A stretch of 44,243 bases of DNA from Actinomycetes bacterium (GTDB lineage: Bacteria; Actinomycetota; Acidimicrobiia; Acidimicrobiales; RAAP-2). Position numbers and translations under genes: made by a program. The stretch is taken from NCBI GenBank assembly GCA_021828055.1, contig JAKATH010000011.1:1-44243 (forward strand). Reading direction: 5' to 3'. The notes under the pieces were generated by a model. The model saw nothing but the letters and a program-made list of their open reading frames with translations. It was not told the DNA's origin and did no database searches. This document shows, piece by piece, positions 15,727-25,795 of the stretch; position 1 is the first letter of the stretch; each line of letters opens with the position of its first letter.

Positions 15727-16629
15727 GGACCCCGGGCCGCGCCCGAGCTTCAGCAGCGCCAAGGCGTTCTCCTTCAAGATGAGCGGACGGACCTCGTCGC
15801 GGATCGCGGTCTTCTCGAAGTCTGCGAGCCACCGGTCGGGCGTGAGAACGGGGAAGTCCGATCCGAACAGCATCTTGTGACGGAGCAGGGTGTTCGCGTA
15901 CTGGATGAGGATCGGCGGGAAGTACTTGGGCGACCAGCCGGAAAGATCGATGTAGACCGACGGCTTGTGCAGGCACACCGACAGTGCCTCGTCCTGCCAC
16001 GGGAACGACGGGTGGGCGAGGATGATCGGAAGGTCCGGGAAGTCCGTCGCCACGTCGTCGACGAACATCGGGTTCGAGTACTTGAGCCGGACGCCGCCGC
16101 CGCCGCGCACCCCGGCGCCGACACCGGTGTGACCGGTGTGGAACAGCACCGGCACCTGCAGCTCCTCGATCGCGGCATACAACGCGTAGAGCGCGCGCTC
16201 GTTGGGATAGAACGCCTGGGCGTTCGGATGGAACTTGAACCCTCGCGCACCGTGCTCGGTGACGAGGCGCCTGGCGGCTTTCACCGCGGCCATGCCCGCG
16301 TGAGGGTCGACGCTGGCAAAGGGGATGACCACGTCGGCGTGCTCTCTGGCAAGCGCCGCGATCTCCTCGTTCGTCACCGCCGGCGGCTCGCCCGTGGCGC
16401 TGGTCGCGTCGACCGTGAAGGCCACGCAGGCCATCTTGCGCTCGCGGTAGTACGCGGCCATCTGGGGAACCGTGGCCGCGACCACGTCGGTGTGGAAGTA
16501 GCGCGCCATCGCCTCGGCGCCCTCCGACCCGTGCTCCACGCGCTCGGCGCCGGAGCCGGCCGGGACGTCCACCGAAGCCCACACGTGGGTGTGCACGTCC
16601 AACGCCACGATCTCGTCCACGTTGATCAC
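15715..16629 (-). CDS. Amidohydrolase-2 family metal-dependent hydrolase, aromatic catabolism type
   Basis: A 304-residue TIM-barrel amidohydrolase. Metal-binding features are DVHTH near the N-terminus, GFKFHPN, HTGHTG, LAHPSFPW and FGSDFPVLTPDRW with the final aspartate. The text SNPMFVDDVA and IDLSGWSPKYFPP resembles hydrolases annotated as 4-hydroxyphenyl-beta-ketoacyl-CoA hydrolase (CouO of the Rhodococcus p-coumarate pathway). 4-oxalomesaconate hydratase (LigJ) is another member of the wider superfamily and an alternative, given the adjacent PrpF/GalD-like gene. The GTG at 16629 follows AGAGGTGG. Same strand as the tautomerase gene, 182 bp before it, so probably co-transcribed. Confidence 0.78.
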   Translation of the reverse strand: MINVDEIVALDVHTHVWASVDVPAGSGAERVEHGSEGAEAMARYFHTDVVAATVPQMAAYYRERKMACVAFTVDATSATGEPPAVTNEEIAALAREHADVVIPFASVDPHAGMAAVKAARRLVTEHGARGFKFHPNAQAFYPNERALYALYAAIEELQVPVLFHTGHTGVGAGVRGGGGVRLKYSNPMFVDDVATDFPDLPIILAHPSFPWQDEALSVCLHKPSVYIDLSGWSPKYFPPILIQYANTLLRHKMLFGSDFPVLTPDRWLADFEKTAIRDEVRPLILKENALALLKLGRGPGSPPG

Positions 16630-16711
16630 GTCGCCACCTCTCGAGCGGGCGCGACCCTCCCCGACGTGGTCGCGATGGGTGGCCGCATCGTACACCGCGC
16701 CCATCGGCCAC

Positions 16712-16786
16712 CTCTCGGCGTCGTGAGGCCCGCTGGCTCTCGGCGTCGTGAGGCCCGCTGGCTCTCGGCGTCGTGAGGCCCGCTGG
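16712..16786. repeat. 25-bp perfect tandem repeat x3 in the divergent ligM/amidohydrolase promoter gap
   Basis: Three identical 25-bp copies at 16712-16736, 16737-16761 and 16762-16786; the unit begins ctctcggcgtcgtgaggc. The surrounding gap, 16630-17085, is the shared upstream region of the amidohydrolase (minus) and the O-demethylase (plus). Nothing else in it looks like a gene. Confidence 0.95.
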
Positions 16787-17016
16787 CAACCCGTAGGAGG
16801 GGCGCGACGGATCGTGCACGTTCACGCGGGCTCCCGTACTGTCTGCGGCCGTGGAGCGGGAACGTCGGGAGCACCAGAGCGCGACGCCGAGGAAGGCCGC
16901 CCGGCGCCGGTCGGCCGGCGCCGGGACCGTCGCGGCCGACGCCGGAGGAGAGCCCGTCCCCCCCCGAGCCCCTGGCGAAGGCTTCGAGGTGACCGGCTGA
17001 GCACGGTGGTGCATGA

Positions 17017-18507
<1,491 letters not shown>

Positions 18508-18526
18508 CGGCCGCGCGTCGACGCTG

Positions 18527-19366
18527 ATGGGACCACGCGAAGACGTCGAGGCGAGGATCGCGACGCTGGCGCGCACCGGGGACGTCGAGGTCATCCCCAT
18601 GAAGAGCCTGCAGGAGCAGCTGGCGCTGATCCCGAAGGAGACCACGGTCGCCGTCACCTGCTCGGCCAAGTTCGGGATCCAGCGGACGCTCGACTACGCC
18701 GAGTCGCTCACGCAGGCCGGTCACCGGGTCCGTCCCCACCTCGCCGCACGCCAAGTGCCGGACAAGGCGTACCTCGCTGAGGTCGTGGAGAAGCTCCAGC
18801 GCATCGGCGTGAAGGACCTGTACGTGATCGGGGGCGACGCCGAGGAGCCCGAAGGGAGCTACACGTCGGCCGCGGAGCTCATCGAGGACCTCTCGACGAT
18901 GGACCACGGGCTCACCCTCAGCGTCGGCTGCTACCCCGAGGGCCACCCGAAGATCTCCGACGAGGCGCTGTTCGAGGCGCTGCAGCAGAAGCAGGCATAC
19001 GCGAGCTTCATGGTCAACCAGCTCTGCTTCGACCCGAAGGTGCTCGTGTCCTGGCTCTCGTCGATGCGTGAAGCGGGGATCACGCTGCCGCTCCGCATGG
19101 GGCTCGCACCGCCGATCAGCCCGGCCAAGCTCCTCGACCTCTCGTTGAGGATCGGTGTGGGAACCTCGGTGCGGTACCTGTCCAAGCAGCACGGCGTCGT
19201 CGGAAGCCTCCTGCGGGGCAGGTTCTACAAGCCCGAGAAGCTCCTCGGTCGGCTCGGTGAGGCGCTCGTCTCCCCTGAGATGCACATCGACGGGCTCCAC
19301 ATCTTCTCCTTCAACCAGGTCCAGGCGACCGTCGAGTGGCAACGAAGGGTCGGCGGCTCGCGCTGA
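18527..19366 (+). CDS. metF: Methylenetetrahydrofolate reductase-like protein (MetF family)
   Basis: A 279-residue TIM-barrel flavoprotein of the MetF family. Seen: ETTVAVTCSAKFG, DLYVIGGDAEEPEGSY (the GG-D region near the FAD), SVGCYPEGHPK, and FMVNQLCFDPKVL followed by GITLPLRMGLAPPIS. In SYK-6, metF shares an operon with ligM and turns 5-methyl-THF into methylene-THF. The same two genes being adjacent here supports that catabolic direction over methionine synthesis. The protein is slightly short and diverged from E. coli MetF, like other demethylation-linked copies. It converges on the SDR gene with a 63-bp gap. Confidence 0.87.
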   Translation: MGPREDVEARIATLARTGDVEVIPMKSLQEQLALIPKETTVAVTCSAKFGIQRTLDYAESLTQAGHRVRPHLAARQVPDKAYLAEVVEKLQRIGVKDLYVIGGDAEEPEGSYTSAAELIEDLSTMDHGLTLSVGCYPEGHPKISDEALFEALQQKQAYASFMVNQLCFDPKVLVSWLSSMREAGITLPLRMGLAPPISPAKLLDLSLRIGVGTSVRYLSKQHGVVGSLLRGRFYKPEKLLGRLGEALVSPEMHIDGLHIFSFNQVQATVEWQRRVGGSR

Positions 19367-19429
19367 GCCGGGACGCAGAGAAGCACCGCGCGCGCCGCCC
19401 CCCGGCGGGCACCCTGCCCCGGCGGCGCC

Positions 19430-20284
19430 TCAGCGAACGAAGCCGCCGGCCGGTCTGGAGAAGGCGCTGATCGGAGGCCCGACAAGCGTGCCGCCGTCGA
19501 CCGGGATGATCGCGCCCGTGAGGAACGTCGACGCCCGCGGGGCCGCGAGCAGGAGGACCAGCCCCTGCAGCTCCCACGGGTCGGCCATCCTGCCGAGCGG
19601 CACGGTGCTCGCCCAGTACGCCGCCACGTCCGGATCGTCACCGCTCGGTCCCCCGATCCTCGTGTGGAACGGCCCAGGGGCGATCCCGTTCACGAGCACG
19701 TTGTCCCGGGCCAGGTCGAGAGCGGCCTGGCGGACGAGGTTGACGACCCCGCCCTTCGCGGCGATGTAGCCGTAGCCGCAGAAGGCCTCCGTCGAGAGAC
19801 CGGCGGTGGATGCCGTGACGACGATCCGACCGTGGCGCTGCGGCCGCATCGCGCTGGCTGCCGCCTGCACGGTCCACACGACGCCGTCGAGGTTCACGTC
19901 GATCACCTGCCGGTAGGCGCTCCGGTCGGCGTGCTCGATCTGGCCCTCCTCGACGATGACGCCCGCGCCGCGAGAGATCCCGGCATTGGCGAACACGGCG
20001 TCGAGACCCCCCTCACGCTCGGCGATGACCCCGAAGACCCGGTCGACCGCGTCGGGGTCGGACACGTCGCACAGCTCGCCGCTCACCGTGGCGCCTTCGC
20101 CGGCGAGCTCCTTCACGGCCGCCTCGAGGAGCTCCCCGTTCGAGTCGAGCAGGTGCACGCTCGCCCCGTTCAGGGCGAGCACCTCCGCCATGGCGAAGCC
20201 GAGGCCGCTCGCGGCGCCGGTGACCACCGCCCGCACTCCTTCGACGTCGAAGATCGTCGCTGCTCGCTTGTCCGACCCTTGCAT
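19430..20284 (-). CDS. Short-chain dehydrogenase/reductase
   Basis: A 284-residue classical SDR. The cofactor motif TGAASGLG lies near residue 20; DSNGE at the end of the second strand has an acidic residue favouring NAD(H). NAGIS and the catalytic serine in VTASTAG follow, with YIAAK giving the YxxxK pair. VDGGT is near the C-terminus. The ATG at 20284 follows GGGAGAG; an ATG 21 bp upstream is the alternative. It precedes nothing on its strand and follows the zinc dehydrogenase (start 21377, stop 20334) with a 49-bp gap, so the pair is probably an operon. It probably oxidises a secondary alcohol in the aromatic pathway, but the substrate is unknown. Confidence 0.85.
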   Translation of the reverse strand: MQGSDKRAATIFDVEGVRAVVTGAASGLGFAMAEVLALNGASVHLLDSNGELLEAAVKELAGEGATVSGELCDVSDPDAVDRVFGVIAEREGGLDAVFANAGISRGAGVIVEEGQIEHADRSAYRQVIDVNLDGVVWTVQAAASAMRPQRHGRIVVTASTAGLSTEAFCGYGYIAAKGGVVNLVRQAALDLARDNVLVNGIAPGPFHTRIGGPSGDDPDVAAYWASTVPLGRMADPWELQGLVLLLAAPRASTFLTGAIIPVDGGTLVGPPISAFSRPAGGFVR

Positions 20285-20333
20285 CGCGTCCACTCTCCCT
20301 TCCATCGCCTCCCCCCGTGCGCCGGTCCAGCCG

Positions 20334-21377
20334 TCAGCCGGTGACCCGGACGAGCACCTTCGTCGCGCGCTCAGGGTGGGCCCCCGCGAACGCGAAGGCC
20401 TCGGCAGCGTCCCCGAGCGCGTACTCCGGCCCGAGCGCGCCGCCGAGCGCGGCCGCGCCGTCGCGGACGACGTCGACGGCGGCCTCGACGTCCGCCCGCT
20501 CGTGGCAGCTGGAGCCGAGCAGGTCGAACTCCCTGTCGGTGAACCGCCCGAGCGGCACCGGCGCCTCGTCTCCTGAGATCCCGACGACGACGACCCGCCC
20601 CGCCGACGCGACCATCTCGATCGCGCTCCGCAGCGCCGCCGGCACGCCGGTCGTGTCGACGACGACCGGGACGCCGCCGCCTGCGAAGGCTCGGGCTCGG
20701 CCGCCGAGATCGCCCGCCGCCGGGTCCGCGACCTCGTCGGCTCCGAGGGCGAGCGCCCGGTCCCTTCGCGCGGCGACCGGCTCGCTGACCAGCACCCGAG
20801 CGCCCCTCGCCTTGGCGGCGAGCAGGCTCGCCTGACCGATCGGGCCGCCGCCGAGCACCACCACGTCCTCGCCGGCCTTCACCCGGCCGCGTTCGACGGC
20901 ATGGACCGCGACGGCCATCGGCTCGACGAAGGCGCCGAGGGAAGGCGAGAGGTCCCCGATCCCGAAGACGTGGTCGGCGGCCACCACGAGCTGCTCGGCC
21001 AGCCCGCCGTCGACGTGCACGCCGACGAGCTGGAAGGCGTCGCACACCGAGGCGCGACCGACCCGGCAGGGGTAGCAGGAGCCGCAGGACGTGAGCGGCC
21101 AGACTGCCACCCTGTCGCCGATCGACAGCCCGGTCGGCGCCGTCGCCTCTCCGAGCGCCTCGACGACCGCGCAGATCTCATGGCCCTGGATGACCGGGTA
21201 GGGCGAGCCCCCCCGCTTCGGCGCGACGGGGAGGTGCCCGTTGAACAGGTGCAGGTCGGACCCGCAGACCCCGACGAGCTCCGGCCGCAGCAGCGCCTCG
21301 CCCGGCCCCGGGGCCGGCGGGTCGGCGACGGAGGTCACCTCGATCACGCCCGGCGCCGTCGTCACCGCTGCACGCAT
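20334..21377 (-). CDS. Zinc-dependent alcohol dehydrogenase (MDR family)
   Basis: A 347-residue medium-chain dehydrogenase. The catalytic zinc site uses the cysteine of GVCGSD and GHE, and the structural zinc uses CGSCYPCRVGRASVC. The Rossmann motif is VVLGGGPIGQAS, followed by VSEP. This is the threonine/sorbitol dehydrogenase-like branch. The ATG at 21377 lies 10 bp after GGAGGAAGG; the frame is open to 21746, but the upstream part has no family similarity. Together with the downstream SDR it may oxidise side-chain alcohols. The substrate is not evident. Confidence 0.87.
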   Translation of the reverse strand: MRAAVTTAPGVIEVTSVADPPAPGPGEALLRPELVGVCGSDLHLFNGHLPVAPKRGGSPYPVIQGHEICAVVEALGEATAPTGLSIGDRVAVWPLTSCGSCYPCRVGRASVCDAFQLVGVHVDGGLAEQLVVAADHVFGIGDLSPSLGAFVEPMAVAVHAVERGRVKAGEDVVVLGGGPIGQASLLAAKARGARVLVSEPVAARRDRALALGADEVADPAAGDLGGRARAFAGGGVPVVVDTTGVPAALRSAIEMVASAGRVVVVGISGDEAPVPLGRFTDREFDLLGSSCHERADVEAAVDVVRDGAAALGGALGPEYALGDAAEAFAFAGAHPERATKVLVRVTG

Positions 21378-22102
21378 CCTTCGACACCCCCTTCCTCCGC
21401 ACGAGCCGGCCACTCGGTCGAGCCCGGCCGCCCGCCGCCGCGCCCGCACCTTATGGCATCTTCGAGACGCGTGAGATCTGTCCGCACCCCCCGTCACCGA
21501 CCACCCGCGGAGCTGCCGCGGCCGGCTCACGGGGCATCCGGCCACGGATTGTCGATGATCGCGTCGACGCTCCTGTGCGGTCCGGCCGGTTGCAGGTGCG
21601 CCATCGACGGGCTGGAGGCGGGCGGCGGCCCAGCTGAACAGCGCCGTGGCCACCTTGTACGCTGCGGCCGATCGCGGAGCAGGCTCCGCCAGGGATTCGG
21701 TCGAGGGGGGGTCCGCGATGTCGGCGTCAGCCACGAAGGCCCGCATCTGCCCGCGGATGCACCCCGGGCACCTCGCTCCCGAGGAGCACGCGACGCGGCG
21801 GCCGAAGCGGGAGCGGCCGAAGCGGGACCTCCAGGGCCGGCGACAGCACCAGCTGCGTTACAGGACCTTGACAGCTGAGATACCGAACGGCAACGATCGT
21901 ACACTGTGCGGGTGGTCGTTCGACGGTCGAGCTTCCCGCGCCTGCGACGGACCTCGGGGAGACGAGCGACACCCAGGCGGGACCGGGCATCGGGTAGTGG
22001 CCGACGTCCCTGACGACCCTCGAGCGGGCGGCCACACGCGCCCTGCTCGGCCCGCTCCGACACCCCGCCTTCTGAGCCCCAGCGTCGGGGCTTGAACGGG
22101 TG
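21378..22102. other. Intergenic region, no confident gene
   Basis: This 725-bp gap separates the zinc dehydrogenase (minus) from the Liv operon (plus). A minus-strand stretch from 21746 (AAAYKVATALFSWAAARLQP) changes frame near 21610 to end at 21527 (SVDAIIDNPWPDAP). Both parts have high GC3, so a broken small gene is possible, but I do not recognise it. The plus-strand frame at 21646-22095 has poor protein character and was left out. The right half holds the promoter-like text listed separately. Confidence 0.4.
21868..21900 (+). promoter_or_regulatory. Candidate promoter upstream of the Liv operon
   Basis: A consensus -35 hexamer TTGACA at 21868-21873 is followed after 18 bp by AACGAT (21892-21897), a weak -10. 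The -10 region lies in the perfect 8-bp palindrome ACGATCGT (21893-21900), which might bind a regulator. The stretch is the least GC-rich part of the gap and sits about 200 bp before the first Liv gene. Confidence 0.35.
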
Positions 22103-24127
22103 ATGGCGTCACAGATCTTCGCCTACGCGATCATCGGGCTCGGGTCGGGAGCCCTGATCGCAGGGGTCGGCCTCGGCGTCGTCCTCAGCTACCGCGGCTC
22201 GGGCGTCATCAACCTGTCCACCGGCGCGATCGCCATGCTGGCCGGCTACTGCTACTGGGCACTCGCGACCGGCGAGTTCGGGGTCACGTTCCCCACGGGG
22301 TGGGCGATCACGCTCACGCTGCTCTTCAGCGCCGTGGTCGGGGTGGGTTTCGAGCTGGGCGTCGTCCGGCCCCTCAGGCGCCAGCCCGCGCTCGCCAAGC
22401 TCGTCGCCACGTTGGGGATCCTCCTCTCGGCCCAAGCGGCCGTCGTTCTCGCGTTCGGGGACACAGCGCATCCACAGCCGGCCATCCTTCCGGGCGGCAA
22501 CGTGACACTGTTCACAGTGACCATCCCCAACTACGACATCTGGATGGCCGCCATCGTGCTCGGGGTGGGCCTCCTCATCGCGGCCACCTACCGCTGGACG
22601 CGCTTCGGCATCGGCACCCGGGCGGCAGCCGAGAACGAGGCGTACGCCACCTTGTTCGGCCTGTCGCCGAACCGCTACTCGATGGGCAACACCGTGGCCA
22701 TGGCGCTGGTCATGGGGCTGGTCGGCATGCTGGCGGCCTCGATCTCCGAGGTCGACCCCACCACGCTCGTCTTGTTGATCGTCCCGGGCCTTGCCGCCGC
22801 GATGTTCGGGAGGCTCACCGGCTTCACGACGACCTACGTCGCGGGCCTGGTCATCGGCATGGCCGAAGGGGTCCTCGTGTACCTCTCGACCCAGAGCTGG
22901 TTCCCGACGAGCAACGGCGGGCCGCTGCCCGGCGTCGACAATCTGCTCGTCCTGCTCGTGCTGGTGGTGGCGACGTTCTTCCGCGCCGGCAAGATCCCGT
23001 CCCGGGGCGACATCGTCGAGCGACGGCTCCCCAAGGCCCCGCGCCCCGTCGCCCCGCTGCGCACCGCCGCCGTCTTCGTGCCGATCGCAGCCGTCGCCAT
23101 GTGGGCGCTGCCGTTCGGCTTCAGAGAGGGGCTCATCACCTCTTGCATCTTCGCCGTCTCGCTGCTCTCGCTGGTGGTGGTGACCGGCTACCTGGGCCAG
23201 CTCTCCCTGGTGCAGCTCGGGCTGGCCGGCGTCGCCGGCTTCATGGTGTCGCACCTGTTCACGAACTTCGGGATCGGGTTCCCGTGGGCGCCGATCGTCG
23301 GGGTCCTCGCAGCTGCGGCGCTCGGGGTCGGCTTCGGGTTCCCCGCCCTGCGGGTGAGAGGCGTGCAGCTCGCCGTGGTCACCCTGGCCGCGACGGTCAC
23401 CCTCGAGACATTCTGGTTCAGCAACGGGAGCTGGGGGGCCGGCGTGACCGGCGCCCAGGTGCCGGCGCCGTCCCTGTTCGGCTTCGACTTCGGCACGAAC
23501 GCCTCGCTCCACGGCTTGGGCGGGGGCGAGCCGAGCCCGCTCTTCGGTTGGTTCTGCCTGATCGTGCTCGCCGTGATGGCACTGCTCGTCGCCAACTTGC
23601 GGCGCTCGCGGCTCGGCCAGCAGATGCTGGCAGTGCGCGCCAACGAGCGGGCCGCGGCGGCGAGCGGGGTCAACGTGCGCAACGTGAAGCTGACCGGTTT
23701 CGGCATCGCAGCCGGCATCGCCGGGGTGTGCGGGGTGCTGCTCTCCTACAGCTACGGCTCCATCACGGCCGCGAGCTTCTCGACCCTCGTCGCCGTCGCG
23801 CTGGTGGCCTTCGTCTACATCACCGGCATCACGTCCGTCCCCGGCGGCATCTTCGGCGGCCTCATCTACACGGGCGGCATCTTCGCCTACGCCCTCTTGG
23901 ACTGGTTCGGCCTCCAGGGCAACTGGCTGAACCTCATCGTGGGCTTCCTCGTCGTCCTGTCGCTCATCAGCCGGCCTGAGGGCGGGGCCACCTTCCTCTT
24001 CTACGGGAAGCGCCCGAGCCTGCGGCCGCGTGCCTCGATGCAGCATGGGGAGGTGGCCGGCGGTGCGGAGCCCGGCAGGCATGGCGATCACGGCCTCGCG
24101 CCGCTCGAGATCGAGGTGAGGTCGTGA
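22103..24127 (+). CDS. livHM: Fused LivH-LivM permease of a branched-chain amino acid-type ABC transporter
   Basis: A 674-residue membrane protein joining both permeases of a Liv/HAAT importer. Residues ~1-300 are LivH-like (LSYRGSGVINLSTGAIAM, RPLRRQPALAKLVATLG). A basic linker (RRLPKAPRP) follows, then a LivM-like half (GYLGQLSLVQLGLAGV, RVRGVQLAVVTLA, RRSRLGQQMLAVRANERAAAASG). Each half keeps the EAA-like cytoplasmic loop. Start is the ATG at 22103, with a GTG at 22100 equally possible. The stop overlaps the next GTG. In aromatic clusters this transporter type often imports benzoate-like or phenylpropanoid acids, which fits the flanking genes but is inferred. Confidence 0.9.
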   Translation: MASQIFAYAIIGLGSGALIAGVGLGVVLSYRGSGVINLSTGAIAMLAGYCYWALATGEFGVTFPTGWAITLTLLFSAVVGVGFELGVVRPLRRQPALAKLVATLGILLSAQAAVVLAFGDTAHPQPAILPGGNVTLFTVTIPNYDIWMAAIVLGVGLLIAATYRWTRFGIGTRAAAENEAYATLFGLSPNRYSMGNTVAMALVMGLVGMLAASISEVDPTTLVLLIVPGLAAAMFGRLTGFTTTYVAGLVIGMAEGVLVYLSTQSWFPTSNGGPLPGVDNLLVLLVLVVATFFRAGKIPSRGDIVERRLPKAPRPVAPLRTAAVFVPIAAVAMWALPFGFREGLITSCIFAVSLLSLVVVTGYLGQLSLVQLGLAGVAGFMVSHLFTNFGIGFPWAPIVGVLAAAALGVGFGFPALRVRGVQLAVVTLAATVTLETFWFSNGSWGAGVTGAQVPAPSLFGFDFGTNASLHGLGGGEPSPLFGWFCLIVLAVMALLVANLRRSRLGQQMLAVRANERAAAASGVNVRNVKLTGFGIAAGIAGVCGVLLSYSYGSITAASFSTLVAVALVAFVYITGITSVPGGIFGGLIYTGGIFAYALLDWFGLQGNWLNLIVGFLVVLSLISRPEGGATFLFYGKRPSLRPRASMQHGEVAGGAEPGRHGDHGLAPLEIEVRS

Positions 24128-24942
24128 GCGCCGCGCTCCGGGCGTCGGGCATCTCGGTGAGCTTCGGCGCCGTCCGCGCGCTCCAGGGTGTGGACCTCGA
24201 GGTCGGCGCAGGCAAGCTGGTGGGCCTGATCGGGCCCAACGGCGCCGGCAAGACGACGTTCGTCGACGCCATCACCGGATTCGTCCAGGCTTCCGGCAGC
24301 GTGCGCCTCCAAGGCCACGACATCTCCAAGCTGCCGCCGCATCGGCGGGCACGCCTGGGCCTCGCTCGGACCTGGCAGACGATCGAGCTCTTCGACGACC
24401 TGTCCGTCCAGGAGAACCTCGCCGTCGCCGGCGGGCGCCCGTCGCTGGGCTCCACCTTGGCCGAGATCGTCTTCGGGCGCGAGCCGCGCGCGGAGCGGAT
24501 GGCCGAGGAGGTGGTCGGCCTGCTCGACCTCGAGGACATCGCGGCGGAGATGCCGGCCAACCTGTCGCAGGGCCGCAGGAAGCTCGTGGGCATCGCCCGG
24601 GCCCTCGCCGCGCGGCCGAGCCTCCTCCTTCTCGACGAGCCGGCGGCGGGCCTCGACACCCACGAGAGCCAGGACCTCGGCCGCCGGCTCCGCAGGCTCG
24701 CCGACGACGGGCTCCCGACGCTCCTCATCGACCACGACATGGGGCTCGTGCTCGGCATCTGCGACGAGATCTACGTGCTCGACTTCGGGAAGGTCATCGC
24801 GTACGGCACGCCCGAGGAGGTGCGCGGCAATCCCGACGTGCTCGCCGCCTACCTGGGCAAGAGCGGGACCGACGTGCAGCCCGCGGCGCCGGGGACCGGC
24901 TCGACGTGGGCTGCCGTCGCGGAGGGGACGGGAGAGCGGTGA
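24124..24942 (+). CDS. livG: Liv-type ABC transporter ATP-binding protein LivG
   Basis: A 272-residue ABC ATPase. Walker A GPNGAGKTT near residue 40, a Q-loop in ARTWQTIELFDDL (the ARTFQ-like LivG signature), signature LSQGRRKLVGIARAL with Q replacing the usual G, Walker B LLLLDEPAAGLD and switch histidine in IDHDMG. GLDTHE after Walker B is typical of LivG. The GTG overlaps the permease stop (gtga), so translation is coupled. A low-complexity tail of about 25 residues follows the family core. Confidence 0.9.
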   Translation: MSAALRASGISVSFGAVRALQGVDLEVGAGKLVGLIGPNGAGKTTFVDAITGFVQASGSVRLQGHDISKLPPHRRARLGLARTWQTIELFDDLSVQENLAVAGGRPSLGSTLAEIVFGREPRAERMAEEVVGLLDLEDIAAEMPANLSQGRRKLVGIARALAARPSLLLLDEPAAGLDTHESQDLGRRLRRLADDGLPTLLIDHDMGLVLGICDEIYVLDFGKVIAYGTPEEVRGNPDVLAAYLGKSGTDVQPAAPGTGSTWAAVAEGTGER

Positions 24943-25673
24943 GCGACCCCGTGCTCTCGCTCGAGAAGGTGTCGGCCGGCTACGGACAGGCCGACGTCGT
25001 CAGGGAGATCGACCTCGTGGTGCGCCCCGGCGAGATCGTGACGCTGCTCGGCCCGAACGGCGCCGGGAAGACGACGACGCTCCGGGTCGTCTCGGGCCTC
25101 GTCAGGCCCTCCCGGGGAACGGTCAGGTACAAGGGACGAGACATGTCGCACCTCTCGCCGACGCAGCGGGCGCGGGCGGGCATCGCGCACGTGCCCGAGG
25201 GCCGAGGGATCTTCTTCGGGTTGACCGTGGCCGAGCACCTCCGGCTCGGCTACCGGGGCGAGACCATCGACCCGGCAGCGGTGTACACCTACTTCCCGGC
25301 GCTGCGCCAGCTGCGCGATCGGCCCGCCGGACTGCTGTCGGGGGGAGAGCAGCAGATGCTCGCGGTTGCCAGGAACCTGGCACGGCGCCCCGCCCTCCTG
25401 CTCTTGGACGAGCTGAGCCTCGGGCTCGCGCCGCTTCTCGTCGAGGGGCTGCTTCCGGTCGTGCGCGACTACTCGCGCGAGCGGAACTGCGGCGTCCTGC
25501 TCGTCGAGCAGCACGTCCCGCTCGCCCTCGATGTCGCAGACCACTGCTACGTGCTCTCCCACGGCGACGTCGTGCTCCACGAGCCTGCCGCGCGGCTGCG
25601 GGAGAACCCCGAGCTGCTCGTCGAGAGCTACCTCGGCCAGTCCTCGACGTCAGAGGCCCCTGCAACCTCGTGA
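24939..25673 (+). CDS. livF: Liv-type ABC transporter ATP-binding protein LivF
   Basis: A 244-residue ABC ATPase, second nucleotide-binding subunit of the importer. Walker A GPNGAGKTTTLRV, the LivF-type Q-loop region HVPEGRGIFFGLTV, signature LLSGGEQQMLAVARNL, Walker B LLLLDELSLGLAP and the switch region VEQH. The GTG at 24939 overlaps the livG stop and follows GGGAGAG. Length is normal. It is the last gene before the binding protein, which has its own ribosome site after a 122-bp leader. Confidence 0.9.
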   Translation: MSDPVLSLEKVSAGYGQADVVREIDLVVRPGEIVTLLGPNGAGKTTTLRVVSGLVRPSRGTVRYKGRDMSHLSPTQRARAGIAHVPEGRGIFFGLTVAEHLRLGYRGETIDPAAVYTYFPALRQLRDRPAGLLSGGEQQMLAVARNLARRPALLLLDELSLGLAPLLVEGLLPVVRDYSRERNCGVLLVEQHVPLALDVADHCYVLSHGDVVLHEPAARLRENPELLVESYLGQSSTSEAPATS

Positions 25674-25726
25674 ACCACCGAACGAAGGGGGAAACAGAGA
25701 GAAACATGAAAGACAGAGCCACACAC

Positions 25727-25774
25727 GTGAAAAGCAAGGTGAAGAGCAAGGTGAAGAGCAAGGTGAAGAGCAAC
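25727..25774. repeat. 12-bp tandem repeat x4 in an A-rich leader before livK
   Basis: Units gtgaaaagcaag, gtgaagagcaag (twice) and gtgaagagcaac run from 25727 to 25774. The whole 25674-25795 leader is unusually purine- and A-rich for this genome and contains at least seven ACA triplets. It probably forms little structure, which could expose the AAAGGAG site at 25781-25788. Confidence 0.9.
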
Positions 25775-25795
25775 ACGACAAAAGGAGAGATGCAC

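Noticed and set aside
21646-22095. Plus-strand frame of 149 codons before the Liv operon
   Set aside because: No family resemblance, irregular composition, and it overlaps promoter-like text.
25670-25795. Earlier livK start giving a KSKVKSK-rich N-terminus
   Set aside because: It would put a lysine repeat before a clean signal peptide; the ATG at 25796 has a better-spaced ribosome site.
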